Assembly: GCA_009746045.1 (NCBI GenBank)
Contig: RPFO01002152.1
Coordinates: 1-63,830 of the forward strand
Origin: Mesostigma viride
Lineage: Eukaryota > Streptophyta > Mesostigmatophyceae > Mesostigmatales > Mesostigmataceae
Reading direction: 5' to 3'
Length of the DNA stretch: 63,830 nt
The notes beneath the pieces were generated by a model. That model made no database searches. It saw only the letters and a program-made list of their open reading frames with translations, and had not been told where the DNA came from. The translations under genes were made by a program, and so were the position numbers. Position 1 is the first letter of the stretch, and each line of letters starts with the position of its first letter. Shown here one piece after another: positions 34,849 through 46,941 of this stretch.

Positions 34849-37800
34849 ATGCTACGTATAAAGGTATTTACCTTGTTTCTGGTCCTGCAAGCGGCAGCAC
34901 GCGTAGGCAGAGCAACTGGCCAAAGCCATATTACCAGGCCGTCTCCTCATGAACTCATCGAAGCATGGCGGACGTACTGTCGCTGTGCGTATTTTCTCGA
35001 CGCATATAGGGCCTTTATGTCGCCAGTTGCGCTGTTTCAGCACGGAGGCTCCAACGGGGCCGAGGCGGAGGTGACGAGAACTCTTTCAGCTCAACCCGGG
35101 CCATTTTCCAGTGTAGTTTTATGCAAGCTGCAATTCAGTAAGCTTCGGAAACCTGATCATGTGAAATGTCCAGGGATTTTCTCTGTCGACGCAGCTATAG
35201 ACGTGTCGACGCATACGACCGACCCCTTAGCTAGCCTGTACATCAGCACGGATCTTTGTCGGAAAGGGTGGATGTGGGTTACCCGCGATGATTTGATCGG
35301 GCTAGAGTCGTGGAGAAACTACACCATCCCTGGCGTCACAAGCTGCGAGCGCCCGGTCCCTAGAATCCTGTGGTCCCTGCGACCCTTCCTTCCGGAGAAC
35401 TACGCACCTGGCTCGGCGTCTCCCCTCCTGTCCAACCTATTCCCTGGATACCGCTTCCTTTCAGGTGATGGCATCCTTGTGGAGTGCATTCCACGCGATC
35501 TCTTGCTGTTCATGGTCTTGACTCATCGCTTAGAATGCTTCAGTACGGTATGCCTTGATTTGTAGCCTATCCCCTCCCCTCCCCTCCCCTCCCCTCCCCT
35601 CCCCTCCCCTCCCTCCCCTCCCCTCCCTCCCCTCCCCTCCCCTCCCCTCCCCTCCCTCCCCTCCCCTCCCCTCCCTCCCCTCCCTCCCCTCCCCTCCCCT
35701 CCCTCCCCTCCCTCCCCTCCCCTCCCCTCCCCTCCCCTCCCTCCCCTCCCCTCCCCTCCCCTCCCCTCCCCTCCCCTCCCTCCCCTCCCCTCCCCTCCCC
35801 TCCCCTCCCCTCCCTCCCCTCCTCCCCTCCCCTCCCCTCCCCTCCCCTCCCCTCCTCTTCTTCGCCCCTTCTAAGTGCACGGCGTAGGCATGGCAGTGGG
35901 TGGTCCGCCATGCCCTGTGTTTGGCCACCCCCTCATATATGCCTTGGATTCAAGGGAACAACGCCATACCCACTGCACGTGCTGTCATTCATTAATAAGT
36001 ACGTGACTGTCATGGATCTGAGTATGCACCCTATTCATACGGATCTTTATACGGATCTGAGTATCCACCCTATTCCTGCCAAGCGACCCACCCGCCTTCG
36101 GTGAACATGCACGGCAGTACACCTATAGCCCAGTCCATGCAACCAGCCACATCTCCTCCCTCCTAGCCAGCGCGGGTGCTGGTAGCGCTGTGTCGCATGC
36201 AACCCAGCTGCCGGTGCCAGCCAGCCCAGGTGTGCGTTTGTGCGGGCGCTGTACCTAGACTTACTGGCTGCTGAAGCCCCCGCGCACACGATTCATGCTG
36301 ATTGCTCAAGCACGAGCACACGGTCAGAGGATATACTTAGTGCACGCGCACACGGTCAGAGGATATACTTAGTGCACGCGCATACGGTCAGAGGATATAA
36401 TTAGTGCACGGCATACAGTGGATGACCCTTGCCATGTGTCGTCTGCCTCGCTCGCCCACACGTCTACCCACCCATCCCCTGCCCCCACTGTGCCCCCGGG
36501 CAGACAAGGGCCTGATGTGGGAGACCATGGCGGGGTACGCGCGCCAGGTGTCACCGCAGTGTGCGACCAACGTGGTAGGGGGCTTGCTGCCGCTCACCTA
36601 CCGGCTGTACCACCGTGACGAGTGCCAGCAGTTCTTCCGGCTGCACATGGCGCCCAGGGAACGAGAGGGAAGGGGTGGCCAGGTGGAGGCAGCAGGGGGA
36701 GCGGGAGCCAGCAGTAAGGAGCACGGGGGGGCCACCTCTGGCGTTCATGGTGCCAGCACTGATGTCGTCGGGGGTGGTCAACACGGCAGCTGCGTGGACA
36801 CGGATGACAGCTGGCACGTGGCGCCCGGGGGACGCGTCATCGTGGCGGGTGGGACAGGAGGCGGCTTGGCGGAGGGGAGGAGCAATGGGGAGCTGTCCGC
36901 AGCGCCCGACGGGACCAATGGTGGGAGCGAGGGGGCGGAGGCGTGCGGCGGCGCAGGCGGGGCGGCCGCTGCGTCGCATGGGCCGCCACCGACGAGCACC
37001 GCAGGGGGAACGCCTCTGGGGGAACGGGACATCTGCCAGCGGGGGGCGCTCCCAGGCAGGAAGGGCGTGCAAGGGGGGGCGGTGGCAGGAGCGGAGGCTA
37101 CGAACGCGGCGTGCCTCGCGGCGGACGAGCAGGCAGGGGCACGCACGGGTCATGGGGAGGAGGACTGGTGGATCTTGAAGCTGAACGATATGTCTGCGGG
37201 GCAAGGGACGTTCCTGCTGGTGCCATCCGTGAACGACTCGGCGATTGCCAAGGGCATGCGCAAGAAGTATGGGCCCAAGGGGGAGCGGTGTGCGCAGGTG
37301 GCGGCGGAGGCCCCCCCCGATGGGCGGCGCACGCGGGAGCAGATGGCGCGCGGGTTGGCCATGATGCAGGTGGCGCAGCGCTATGTGCGCGACGCGCTGC
37401 TGATTGACGGGCGCAAGTTTCACATCCGGATCTATGCGCTGGTGGTGAGCGTGGCGCCGATGGTGGTGGTCTACTCGCACCGCGCCATTGACAACTACGT
37501 GCTCATCACGCCCTACGCGTACGATGCGAGAAACTGGGTGGACCTGGACGGCCACCTGACCAGCGGCCGGTTGCCACCGACCCGCGAAAATAACAGGAAC
37601 ACAGGCAGTGCGCACGCGGCGGCCCAGCGCGGGAAGAGCGACACGGCCCACATTGAGGGCAATGGCTCGGTTACGTTTGATGCGGGGGGGGCGGGGGCGG
37701 CATCTACACAAGAAGCAGCGCCCACGCAGGCAACGCGTGGTGGGCACGATGATGGCGCATCGCCCTCTGGCGTGGATGGCACGCAGACACCTGGCGCTGC

Positions 37801-38551
37801 AGACCACCCAGAGGCTGCGGGCGGCAGCAGCGCCGCATGTGACAGCGCTGGCAAGCCATGCCCAGCCAGCCCCCGTTTGCCGTACGTGCGCCCTGCGCGT
37901 ATGTTCACCGGCTGGTGGACCCTGGGCGAGCTGGACGAGTACCTGTCGGCCGAGGCGGGGGCGGTCCCTGCAGGGTACGTGGAGCGCACGCTGGTGCCCC
38001 AGTTGCAGGCAGCGATCGTGTTCACAATGCGCGCGCTGGAGGCACGCATCACCTCACGTGGCGACACGTGGCGACAGTTCGGCGCCACAACCCCCGCTGC
38101 CAATCATGATTCGAGCTCTGCCGACTTGAATGGTACGGTCGGCAGTGGCAGCGGTGCGGCCGGTTCGAACGCCAGCGGCAGTGGTCAGAACCACAAGTAC
38201 CTGCATTACTACCAGCTTTTTGCCTTTGACTTCATGCTGAACACTTACCTGGAGCCAATCTTATTGGAGGTGAACAGCAACCCTGGCCTGTTAGAACCAG
38301 GCGCCGTCATTGTGAACGATCTGGTGAGTCTCGCCCAAGAGCTCTTTGAGGCCAAGCTGGGAGGGCGGTGGCCGACGGCCGCTACGCTGTCAGCCGCAAC
38401 ATCTGGCTCGCACCCGCCATACACCAGCATGTATGCAAGAGACATCCTTGACCTGAGCCGTTTCAAGGGGGAACTCCATCTGATAATGGATGGCGACTGG
38501 GAAATTGCGAATATTGAGGGCTGTAGGCAGTTTCCTACCAATCGTAGGTAA
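34849..38551 (+). CDS. Tubulin-tyrosine-ligase-like (TTL domain) protein, two exons
   Basis: Exon 1 is 34849-35464 and exon 2 is 36504-38551. The donor (TTTCAG/GTGATG), the acceptor (CCGGGCAG/ACAAGG) and phase 1 agree, giving 887 residues. Exon 1 starts with a hydrophobic segment after MLRIKV that looks like a signal peptide or anchor and ends in the TTL N-terminal region (SNLFPGYRFLS joining DKGLMW). Exon 2 holds the ATP-grasp core: DWWILKLND, a Gly loop (SAGQGTF), LLIDGRKFHIRIYALV, and near the end FDFMLN then PILLEVNSNPGL. TTL-family enzymes add Tyr, Glu or Gly to tubulin or other proteins. Gly/Ala-rich inserts enlarge it. AATAAA is about 20 bp past the stop. Host gene; a secreted location would be unusual. 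Confidence 0.85.
35570..35860. repeat. (CCCCT)n / (CCCT)n tract in TTL intron
   Basis: Nearly pure pyrimidine strand of 290 bp inside the single intron; a candidate for triplex formation. Confidence 0.9.
36309..36410. repeat. 32-bp direct repeat, three copies, in TTL intron
   Basis: Each copy contains ACGGTCAGAGGATATA followed by TTAGTGCACG. Confidence 0.8.
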
Positions 38552-38579
38552 TTGCTGCCGTAGTCATGTACTCCCAATA

Positions 38580-39046
38580 AACTGAAGCCACTCCTAGCCT
38601 CTAGCTCTGTAAGTCATTCTAAGCCTGGCTGGCTGGCTCATGCAGTGGAATATTAAAATTATTACACTATTAGGTGGCAAGCCCAGACAAATGTGGTACG
38701 AATTGCAAAAGTAGGTACAGGCACCAACTTCAGGTGCCAATGCTGCCTCAGGCGAGCAGCCTCAGGTACTAATGCTGTAATACGCAAGGAAACGGAGGCA
38801 GGCCCACACGTCTCTCACCACTAGCAGGGCAGGCCATGGTGCAGATTATGAAGAGGATTATAAGATATAGAGGATATCAATTAAGATTATGAAGAGGATG
38901 TATGCCCACGCGAGGTCTCTATGAAGTGAGACAACTGTTCCTATGGACGCAAACCATTTACAGGGGGCGCTAAAATAATTTAGAAGTAGACTGCGTCACG
39001 CAAGCAGAAGTCCTCAGTGGGATGGGAAATGGGATTAATTAATTAA
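38580..39046. other. Downstream spacer, left flank of the piggyBac-like element
   Basis: No gene seen. Near 38990 lies the inverted form of the GACGCAGTC repeat family. TTAA at 39043-39046 is the target site of the next element. Confidence 0.4.
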
Positions 39047-40008
39047 CCCGTGTTTTTTTTATTAGAACGCGATATATCGCGTTGTAAGCTTTTTTTAGAA
39101 CGTGTATATAGCACCTAAGGAAAAAAAAATTCATGGTCATGTATATACTTTCCTGAAAGCCCATAAATCAAAGTTTTTTTTTAGCTACTCAGACATGCTG
39201 ATTCATTAGAGAGATACACTGGTTTGAATACAGGGGGGTCTGACCATGACCGCGATTTGTTGACCCTAGGTCACAAGTCATGAGCTTATTCACAAATGGT
39301 TCATGAAAAAAATCTGGCTTCTTGCACGAGCTATGGGCAACATATGCAGGCTGGTTGTCTCCTTGATATGCAGGCTTTGTGGAACAAAACTCAGGCCCAT
39401 TGGGCCACTGGAGCTATTTTTCATTAGCATCACAAACACAACGCAGTGGGAAAAATGAGAGCCCTTCACAACAGGGCGCAAGGACACGAGGCCCATAAAC
39501 GGGGCCATAGTGAGCTTGGAGGGTCAAAACGTTGAAAATAGGTGTTGTGTATAAGTTATACAGCATCAAACATGCATCAAACATCATGACTGGATGACCT
39601 AATATGACTGAATCAGGCAGCCATAGCCAAAGCATAATCCACTCTCACAACGTGTTGAGCACATGCCTCGTGGGAAGGGAGGTGCTGGGTTTTCATTCCA
39701 TAACGCGTGCAATACTGAAAGAAAGAGGCACGTGTAATGAAAGGCTTGGATAGGTTGAGTGATCCATGAGCTTACATGCAGGCAAAGATGATCGACGCTG
39801 GAATGCATGCTAGCAAATGGTGGCAAGATGCTAACAACAAGCGTAGGATAGCATTTGTAGGAAACCTTGCTCGCACCAGCCAGGTCGACACCGCCCTTGG
39901 TCTGGCCGGCCCCCAGCGGCTTGGCCAGCCAGGTTACACATTCTGACCTGGCCTGGCCCCAAGGGCATTCCCAAAAGGGTAGGGAAACCTGCCACGAACT
40001 ACATCCAG

Positions 40009-40290
40009 ATGTTGCTGGACGACCTAGTGGTCCCAGCCGGCAGTTTGAACACCGCATCCACTCTCTCTCCCGTCTTTGGACTGCCATGCAGGACAAGACG
40101 CGGTGGCAGAAGATTGTCAAGGCTCACACGCCCGACCCTGTGGGCAAGCCCCCTCCCCCCAAGAGGAGGAGGCCGGCGTTTTGATGAGTAGTGTAGTTAG
40201 GATTTTCTAGACTAGATAGCTTAGAGTTAGGTTAGTTCGATTACGCGGCTTCCTCCACTCCTCCCATCCATCATGGAATATGTGCTACAT
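40009..40290 (+). pseudogene. LINE 3-prime end relic, second family
   Basis: A frame reading RLWTAMQDKTRWQKIVKAHT then PPPPKRRR resembles the C-terminus of the other LINE copies in role but not in sequence; it is followed by a short CCCATCCATCATG tail. It is nested in the piggyBac-like element. Confidence 0.4.
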
Positions 40291-40299
40291 ATGATCTCC

Positions 40300-41790
40300 C
40301 TGGAAGGAAGGGATCTCATTTTTTAAATGCTAACAACACATGATTATACACCATGATTATGGGCACCTAGCTGATCTTCTTGCACAATCAACGCAGTACA
40401 AACCATCAACATCCAATCATCACGATATATGCACGGCTTGACGACGTATACAGCACCTAAATACTGCACAACTGCAACCTGCTATGGCTGACATGCAAGC
40501 AACGTCGAGTACTGCACAACACCGCGAGCCCCGCCAAATTTTTACATAAATTATTGTCCGGAATTCGTCCGAGATCTAGATTTTTCCCGCCACGCGAGAG
40601 GCGAAAACGACGAAAACACCCATGGCGGTCGAGCATTAGCTAGCGTTCTGAAACTTGCGTCATTGCAGCTGCTCGAGGTGTCAAAACGAAGCTTACATCA
40701 CGTTTAATCCATGGAATAATTTTGGACTTATATACGCTGTGATTGCGACGCGGGCATTGAACGGGACAGAAAGTTTTTTTCACAGCGGACCAGTTTTTCG
40801 CGAAAACCGGATTTCTCGGTGGTACGTGTCTCAAAGTCTTGGTCACATGAGGATACGAAAATCCCGGCACGATAGCCGCAGTCGATAGCTCAGCTTGTTC
40901 GTTATAATATTCCCGAAAACTTTAGTGTTTTCGTTTTTTGAGTTTCGCTTTTAATTGTCCGGCATTGACGTGAATAAATATGGGGGTGCGAAATCCGTCT
41001 GTTTCTTGCTTCATGCAATGCATATCTTTGTCGTCAGATAATCAGCTCTTTAGGCTATGCCCGACCTTCCTATACTGCCAGCCTGCGGCAGTAAGCCACC
41101 AGAGGATATGGCGTGCCCAAGGTTCCGCGCTAAGGCCGCTAATGGTCTTCCGGATATGCAGTAAGTGCGGTAAAAGCTGCGAAAATTGCTTATAATGCCT
41201 GTAGGAAGCTGTTTGCGACAGTGTTTTCCAAGCGAGTTCATTGTTCTTTTGACGCCAGATACAAAAGGCAAAGGGGGGCATCGTTTTTATTAGTCGGCAG
41301 TGCGGTTGCGAGATGTGATGAGTCGGGCAGACGACCTCGCCACGACACGCTCGGCTCAAGCTTCGCATATCCCGGCTGCCATAAAGAAGCGCAGATTAAG
41401 CGAGGTGAGCGAGCCAGAGGGCCCAGAATCGTTGCTAACGCAAGGCAGCTTCTGAAAGGGTAGAAAGCTGGATTGTTAATACTTTCTCAAGAGCATGGTG
41501 CAGTGGTTATTGCCACCTTGTCCAGATATTTGCCTTGTCTTTCTGATTTAAAGACTGTTTTAAAGAGGAGTGGGAGAGCGTTTCCAACGTTGTTGCTTAT
41601 TCATTACTGTGAAGAAAGAGCCTTTTCAGTTGCTGACAATGAGATGGAAGCTGTCTCATGCAAATTACCCAGGCAATGCAAGTGGTGCAAGGTGAGGCCA
41701 TGCATGGCTGATGTTGCCTTCATGCGTGAGTTGAGCAGGAGACTGGCTGGGTGTGTGGCTGGCTAGGTGTCAGAGCGGGGCGTGTATGGG
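40300..41790. other. Interior of piggyBac-like element, no clear gene
   Basis: Only short frames of doubtful coding value. A frame at 41473-41766 has a few Cys residues (CKWCKVRPC) but no family match. Confidence 0.35.
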
Positions 41791-42990
41791 GTGTTGCAAT
41801 GGTGAGGGCATGCGAGGCGGGCACATGCCTGGCTGGTGTGGGTGTTGGGTAGTTAGTTGGTTCGGTGATTGTGTTGTTGAGTGGTTAGGTGGTTAGGTGG
41901 TTGTGTAGCTGGGTGATTGGTTGTTTGGTTGTTTGGTTGTTTGATTGCCCAGAGAGCCTTGGGTGGGAGGCTTGGGCTATAGATGCTTCAAGGGATGCCT
42001 AGGCGTGGGTGGGTTCAATGGCAGGTGGCTGGCTTATAGGTGGATGCCTTGGTAAATGGCTGGCTGCGTAGGTGGGAGCACAGGCAGTTGGAGAGGGTGG
42101 GTGGCTGGCTGGCTGGTCATGGTGGATGAGTGCAAGGGCGGTCGGTTATTGGCAGATGGCCAGGTGGCTGGGTGATGATAGGCTTTGGGGACTTTGAAGT
42201 GGGTGTTTTGTTGGATGCATGAGTGAAACAACTGCACGGTTTTGAGGGTGGTGGGTTGGTGGTTGGTTGGTTAGGGATGTGTGTGGGTGGGTGGGTTGGT
42301 GGGTGGGCCATTGGTGGTTGGTGGCTGGTGGATGTGTAGATGACTAGATGTGGGTGGGTGGGCGAAGGGACGGGTAGATGGACGGGTGGGCGCACAGATA
42401 TGGATGCGTGGATGGGTTTATGGTTGGGACCGACTCACCTATCGCGGGTGAAGGGCTGTGCAGGTTTGGGGTGAGGTAGGTGTCGGGGTGCTGGCTGAGA
42501 AAATGCATGTGTGGGTGGGTCAGTGGGTGGGTCACTGGGTATAAGGGTGTGGGGGCAGTGAGTGGTTGAGTGGGTAGGTGCGTGGGTGGGTCAACTGTGG
42601 GTGGCCGGACGGGTGCATATGGGGCCAGCTGGCTGGGTGTTTAGGTGGTTGGGTGGTTGGGTGGTTGGCTCATTGGATGGGGGAAATTGCCTCCTTATTA
42701 CCTAGTTGGTGTGTGGGTTGCGCAGGTGCCTTGGTGGGTGGGTGGATGTCCAAGTGGGTTGGTAGGTGGTTGGGTGCCTAGGTGCACGCATGGTTATATA
42801 AGTTGGGTAAGCACGTGCGCGGCTGGCTTGGTGGGTGGGTCACTGGGTGGGAGGACAGGTGGCTGTCTGGGTGCACGGGCGCGCGAGTGTGTGAGCAGTT
42901 GTGTGGGTGGGTGGCCAGGTGGCTGCATGGGTGGGCGACTGCATGGGTGGCTTGGTGCGCACAAAGTGCAAGAGATGGAGACATGGGATA
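41791..42990. repeat. GT-rich degenerate (GGGTGGTT)-like tract
   Basis: Imperfect runs of GGTTGGGTG, GTGGGTGG and GGCTGG over 1.2 kb; all open frames here are compositional. Confidence 0.7.
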
Positions 42991-44680
42991 TGCCAATGCC
43001 ATATCATGTGAGCATACGTGGATGCCAGGTGACATGTGCCAGCGTTGGGGTCACTGCACCTTGATATGCTCGCTCGGCATATTCTCGACATGTATTACAC
43101 GTAGTGTATATCATGCATGGTGCGTGTTGGTAGCATTCAAATGGCTGTGTTAGTGATGTGGCATGTATTGTTCACCTTTCCTTCCCATTTTGCAATGTGC
43201 CAAGTAGTTTAGAGGCATGGTGTCATGGGGTAAACATATGGACATGCACTGCACATCACAGCTTTGTGGCATACTGGCAATGCCTACCTTACATGATGGA
43301 TTCTGCTAGCAATGGTCACCACTCAGGCATTCACATGCACCAAGCTTTTGCGCACTGTTTGTACTAGTCATTCTTGAGTTGCCTGCAAAGATTTAAATGA
43401 TGTGCCCCAGCTTGGAGAGTGTTTTGGTGGTTAATGTTGTTAAAATTATGAGTAAAAAAGCAAAAAATGGTGACAATTGCTGGCAAATGTCACCATTTTG
43501 GGCTCTGCATGATCCGAATTTTTGCTCATTACTTGTTGAGACCATTCGTCAGGTGCTGGCATGATGGCAATAAGTTTTGGTGGCATTCTGACATTATTTG
43601 GGTTAAATATTGATTTAAAATTGCCATTAATGACAAATGCTAGCAAAAGTTTGCTAGCATTTGTCACCAACTAGAGCTCCAAATGGCATAGAACTTTGTA
43701 CAAGGTCAGAACAACTATTATTCATCACCACTGCAAAGTTACAGCATAATCTGATGTCAACTATTGTTTCTATGCAAGTGCAAGTGGTTTAGGTGGCCAG
43801 TTTTGGCCTTGGATCTGGAGTTAACTTAAGCAGGGAGTACCATGTAAACTTAACATTTTGACTCAACTACTCCACCACTAGCCAGACACATCCCGGGGAG
43901 TGGTGGGATCCAATCCTAGGTCAATCTGACAATAAACTTGCCATGGGCCATAATTTATGTAAAAAAAGGCCATTTCAAGGTGTTGTGTGTAGGATGGCGG
44001 TCTTAGAGAGGCTGGGCAGAGGTCGGTAGAAATAAGTGGAAAACTGGCAGAAACTAGGTAGAAACACGATATACTTACGCCTGCAAGCACTATTGAGCCA
44101 GTGGCAGAGGCCATTTCCAGGAAAATACAGCATACCGTAGCAATAGCCTCGGTCACGCCTTACTCTATTTGCAGGCACCATCATGCCCGGAGCTACCCAA
44201 TAAAAATCTGCACAAATCTCGGTTTAGCCGAGAGTCCGGGCGTTCGGAATGAATAAACATGTGTTAAGAAGTCGAAACACCATGGAAATACCAAGCATGG
44301 TGCCGCAGCAGACCCGAGTCTTGACGTAATAATATGTATGCCGGTTTCCAGGGTTTCCGCATGAAAGTTGGGTGAGAAACTGGAAAAAACTACGTTTCCT
44401 TTGCCCCAGTACCTCAACAAACTCGTAGAATTTGAACGCATCATCATGGTCGTGCCACCCAACAGCCACTGAAATTCGCGCGAAAACTGGCGAAATCCGC
44501 CTGCCGCCATCGCCGTCGTCAAGTTCACCTTCGTCCTGCGAAAATGCCTGATTTCAGTGGTACATATTTGTTTGCAGCTGTCACAAAAAAAATACCAAAA
44601 ATACCAGGATTTTTTTCTTGAATTCTATGAGATGTATCTGACCTGTGTTGAAAGTTTCAGACCAAAAATCGCATGGCTTG
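42991..44680. other. Interior of piggyBac-like element, no gene seen
   Basis: AT-richer sequence with short frames only. Repeated words such as GCTAGCA and TTGTCACCA near 43470-43680 hint at degraded inverted repeats. Confidence 0.35.
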
Positions 44681-44809
44681 CCACGTGTCAGATTACAACG
44701 CGATACATCGCGTTCTAACCCTACAACGCGATGTATCGCGTTGTAAAAAAACACGGGTTAATTGACTAAACTCGTACTCCCGTTGGGTTAATCACGGAGC
44801 ATTAACCCC

Positions 44810-45757
44810 GATGGATGGATGGATGGATGGATGGATGGATGGATGGATGGATGGATGGATGGATGGATGGATGGATGGATGGATGGATGGATGGATGGAT
44901 GGATGGATGGATGGATGGATGGATGGATGGATGGATGGATGGATGGATGGATGGATGGATGGATGGATGGATGGATGGATGGATGGATGGATGGATGGAT
45001 GGATGGATGGATGGATGGATGGATGGATGGATGGATGGATGGATGGATGGATGGATGGATGGATGGATGGATGGATGGATGGATGGATGGATGGATGGAT
45101 GGATGGATGGATGGATGGATGGATGGATGGATGGATGGATGGATGGATGGATGGATGGATGGATGGATGGATGGATGGATGGATGGATGGATGGATGGAT
45201 GGATGGATGGATGGATGGATGGATGGATGGATGGATGGATGGATGGATGGATGGATGGATGGATGGATGGATGGATGGATGGATGGATGGATGGATGGAT
45301 GGATGGATGGATGGATGGATGGATGGATGGATGGATGGATGGATGGATGGATGGATGGATGGATGGATGGATGGATGGATGGATGGATGGATGGATGGAT
45401 GGATGGATGGATGGATGGATGGATGGATGGATGGATGGATGGATGGATGGATGGATGGATGGATGGATGGATGGATGGATGGATGGATGGATGGATGGAT
45501 GGTCGATGGATGGATGGATGGATGGATGGATGGATGGATGGATGGATGGATGGATGGATGGATGGATGGATGGATGGATGGATGGATGGATGGATGGATG
45601 GATGGATGGATGGATGGATGGATGGATGGATGGATGGATGGATGGATGGATGGATGGATGGATGGATGGATGGATGGATGGATGGATGGATGGATGGATG
45701 GATGGATGGATGGATGGATGGATGGATGGATGGATGGATGGATGGATGGATGGATGG
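44810..45757. repeat. Giant (GATG)n tract = expanded LINE tail
   Basis: About 237 GATG units with a single interruption near 45503. On the minus strand it directly follows the LINE 3-prime end at 45758, where the copy at 15713 has only CATCCATCCATC. Confidence 0.9.
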
Positions 45758-46112
45758 GGACACGCAATCCTACCGGTCTAATCTATCTACAACAGCAAGC
45801 CAACTCTATTATATCTAAGCTCTCGACCCTAGGGGTCCTGTCTAGCGTCAGTGCTTCCCGCGTTTGCAAACACGTGGGCGCTTCCGCACGGGAGGGGGTT
45901 CGTTGTCCTCTATGACCTGGGCCCACTTGGCGGCCTTGTCCATCATCTTGTTCCAAATCACGGAGGTCGGAGAGGCCTAGCCCCCCCATGTCCTCTACTA
46001 GCTGTTCTTTGAAGGTGCGAGCAGGCCTTGCGGCGTCTATCATTGCTGGGCCCGGCCCACCTAAGGAGGTGCCGGCCAGGCTGAGCTGGGCGCAGTCCCG
46101 CGCGGGGGCCAC
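45758..46112 (-). pseudogene. 5-prime truncated LINE, minus strand
   Basis: The frame encodes DAARPARTFKEQLVEDMGGLG, shared with the copy at 15362, with a frameshift before the end (WAQVIEDNE lies in another frame). The 3-prime part carries GATTAGACCGGTAGGA, then the (CATC)n tail. Insertion of a truncated LINE followed by tail expansion explains the tract next to it. Confidence 0.6.
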
Positions 46113-46941
46113 GCGAGGTGTCTACCTGGTTGGTGCGAGCTAAGTGCCCTAGTAGTTAACGCCAAGCGCATTGGCGTGATCCTGATTCGGCATATCTCTG
46201 CGATTCCAGCGGCACCGGAACGAGTTCATTCCGACGAGTATCAAGAAAGTTATGGCGTTCCGACTTCCCGGTCGCGCGCGAGCGCGAGCCGGCTGTTCTT
46301 CTAAGTCGGACGTGAATATTTGCCGACGACATATGGGGTCGACAGTAATTCCTGGGCTGACAGGAATTAGGTGCTGTACCTACGACGGTATTGGATTAAT
46401 ACGTCGTACGCAGGAAATAGGAACCTTAACCTGTGGTCTGTTGGTACCGCAGGCTTAGTCCTGGACTTCTAGGTGCAGATGCAATAGTCACTGTGGACTG
46501 TGCTCTGTGGTCACTGTGCCTGTATGGCAGACCTACTGTATAGGAGCTGGGCGCTGTACAGGTAGTGAATACTGTACCGGGGTGTTATTACTGAGCAGGC
46601 CTCCTAGGCTGCTCAGGACTAGCAAGCACAGTGCACAAGTATATAAACAATAGGCCAGTGCCAAATGGGCATCTCTTGCGAGCCCGCCTCACGTGTTGTG
46701 CCTTGACTTGGCAAGCGCGTGTACAAGCCTCAAGTGTGTGAGCGCTGTAAACATTATCCGATTTAACAAAGCTCCGTTTCCAACCATATTCACACATTGC
46801 TGCATTGCAACCATATCCTTCACATTGCGTGTGCGAAGAACGTTAACTCAAATTACAACCAGTCTCAGCGGAACGGCCAGGAGGGTCGTTGCCGGTTGCG
46901 GTGTGCAGCTTTGACGACGAGAGGAGCTCGTCTGGTGGTGA
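46113..46941. other. Putative leader / 5-prime region of the Copia-like element
   Basis: No frame of note. A TATA-like TATATAAACAA is at about 46640, 300 bp before the first retroelement ORF. No copy of this region was found downstream of pol, so a 5-prime LTR is possible but not demonstrated. Confidence 0.3.

Larger units (their letters stand above)
39047..44757. mobile_element. 5.7 kb element with piggyBac-type ends (TTAA/CCCGTG...CACGGG/TTAA)
   Basis: The left end is TTAA followed by CCCGTGTTTTTTTT; the right end is AAAAAAACACGGG followed by TTAA (44758-44761). Just inside each end lie palindromes of the type AACGCGATATATCGCGTT (39065-39083, two copies at 44698-44743). TTAA duplication with CCC...GGG termini is the signature of piggyBac. 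No DDD transposase frame was found, so it is non-autonomous or degraded. The inside holds a LINE 3-prime relic near 40040, GT-rich degenerate sequence, and otherwise no genes. Confidence 0.6.

Noticed and set aside
35547-35565. End of TTL exon 1 at ACG/GTATGC (35547)
   Set aside because: That donor gives phase 0, which brings a stop into exon 2; the donor at 35464 gives phase 1 and a continuous TTL domain.
44811-45915. Long open frames of repeated Met-Asp-Gly-Trp or His-Pro-Ser-Ile
   Set aside because: They are translations of the (GATG)n tract; a 4-bp unit without stops is open in every frame.
46113-46941. 5-prime LTR of the Copia-like element
   Set aside because: No matching copy was found after pol; kept only as a possible leader.
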